Assembly (NCBI RefSeq): GCF_030704535.1
Contig: NC_081823.1
Coordinates: 4,434,501 to 4,498,500 of the forward strand
Reading direction: 5' to 3'
Source of the DNA: Vitis vinifera
Lineage: Eukaryota; Streptophyta; Magnoliopsida; Vitales; Vitaceae
DNA: 64,000 nt
Part shown: positions 63,872 through 64,000 of the stretch, in pieces
How positions within the stretch are numbered: position 1 is the stretch's first letter
How the letters are laid out: every line of letters begins with the position of its first letter
Notes under the pieces: generated by a model
What the model was told of the DNA's origin: nothing
What the model saw: only the letters and a program-made list of their open reading frames with translations
Database searches by the model: none
Translations under genes and position numbers: made by a program

Positions 63872-64000
63872 ATGGAGAGCCTCCCTTCCATCACCTTCTT
63901 TTACACTTTGATCTCTTTCTCAATCTTCCTGGAGTCCTCCACTGCAGCAGATACCATAACTCCAACCCAACCCCTCAATGATGGTGAGACCTTGGTTTCC
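63872..64000 (+). CDS. Receptor H: 5' end of another G-type lectin S-receptor-like kinase (cut by window end)
   Basis: ATG at 63872 (MESLPSITFF) opens a frame of 43 codons to the window end: hydrophobic signal peptide (FYTLISFSIFLESSTAA), then DTITPTQPLNDGETLVS, the usual start of the B-lectin domain in this array. The frame is open as far as it goes; whether the gene is intact cannot be seen. Closest in wording to F and P5. Confidence 0.8.
   Translation, partial: MESLPSITFFYTLISFSIFLESSTAADTITPTQPLNDGETLVS

Overview
The window looks like nuclear DNA of a woody eudicot, most like grapevine (Vitis). It is AT-rich, has GT-AG introns and plant MITEs and LTR retroelements, and is dominated by a head-to-tail array of G-type lectin S-receptor-like kinases (G-LecRK/SRK family, SD-1 type). 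The species call is inference from style and gene content; no search was run. All receptor copies lie on the + strand and share a seven-exon plan: exon 1 = signal peptide, B-lectin, S-locus glycoprotein/EGF-like and PAN domains; exon 2 = transmembrane segment; exons 3-7 = kinase and tail. Intron phases are 1,1,0,1,2,0 in every copy.

Layout. 1-743: 3' end of a broken receptor. 0.75-7.05 kb: duplicated flanks, a large palindromic repeat array (2.63-4.07 kb) and AT-rich DNA. 7.06-10.39 kb: intact receptor A (817 aa). 12.05-15.36 kb: intact receptor B (815 aa), followed by a TIR element and receptor relic P1. 20.44-25.08 kb: a broken Ty1/copia element inserted in the upstream block of a truncated receptor (D, 25.5-26.45 kb). 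28.00-31.31 kb: intact receptor C (811 aa), followed by relic P2. B+P1 and C+P2 are a duplicated two-gene segment. 33.69-35.27 kb: the one apparently intact non-receptor gene, five exons, 302 aa, ending in a CaaX-like CCII, family not recognised. 36.32-36.77 kb: a hAT-type MITE with perfect 8-bp target duplication and a tRNA-like segment. 38.1 kb: orphan kinase exon. 39.17-42.27 kb: intact, more divergent receptor E (845 aa). 43.1-43.7 kb: relics. 44.49-47.13 kb: receptor pseudogene P4, whose last exons are replaced by a fragment resembling the SEC61 alpha C-terminal exon. 48.69-51.74 kb: receptor F, complete through the kinase but with a stop in its tail. 52.2-52.76 kb: solo LTR. 54.68-58.47 kb: pseudogene P5. 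59.39-62.69 kb: pseudogene G, broken in the ectodomain and membrane exons but with open kinase exons until a tail deletion. 63.06-63.2 kb: relic P7. 63.87 kb to the end: the first 43 codons of a further copy.

The intact products should be plasma-membrane receptors: a lectin-like ectodomain outside, one membrane span, and an RD-type Ser/Thr kinase inside. Ligands and pathways cannot be read from sequence; the family is known from self-incompatibility and immunity. The cluster shows birth-and-death evolution: near-identical kinase exons in A/B/C, ectodomain differences concentrated in one stretch, repeated promoter blocks, and at least eleven broken copies or fragments.
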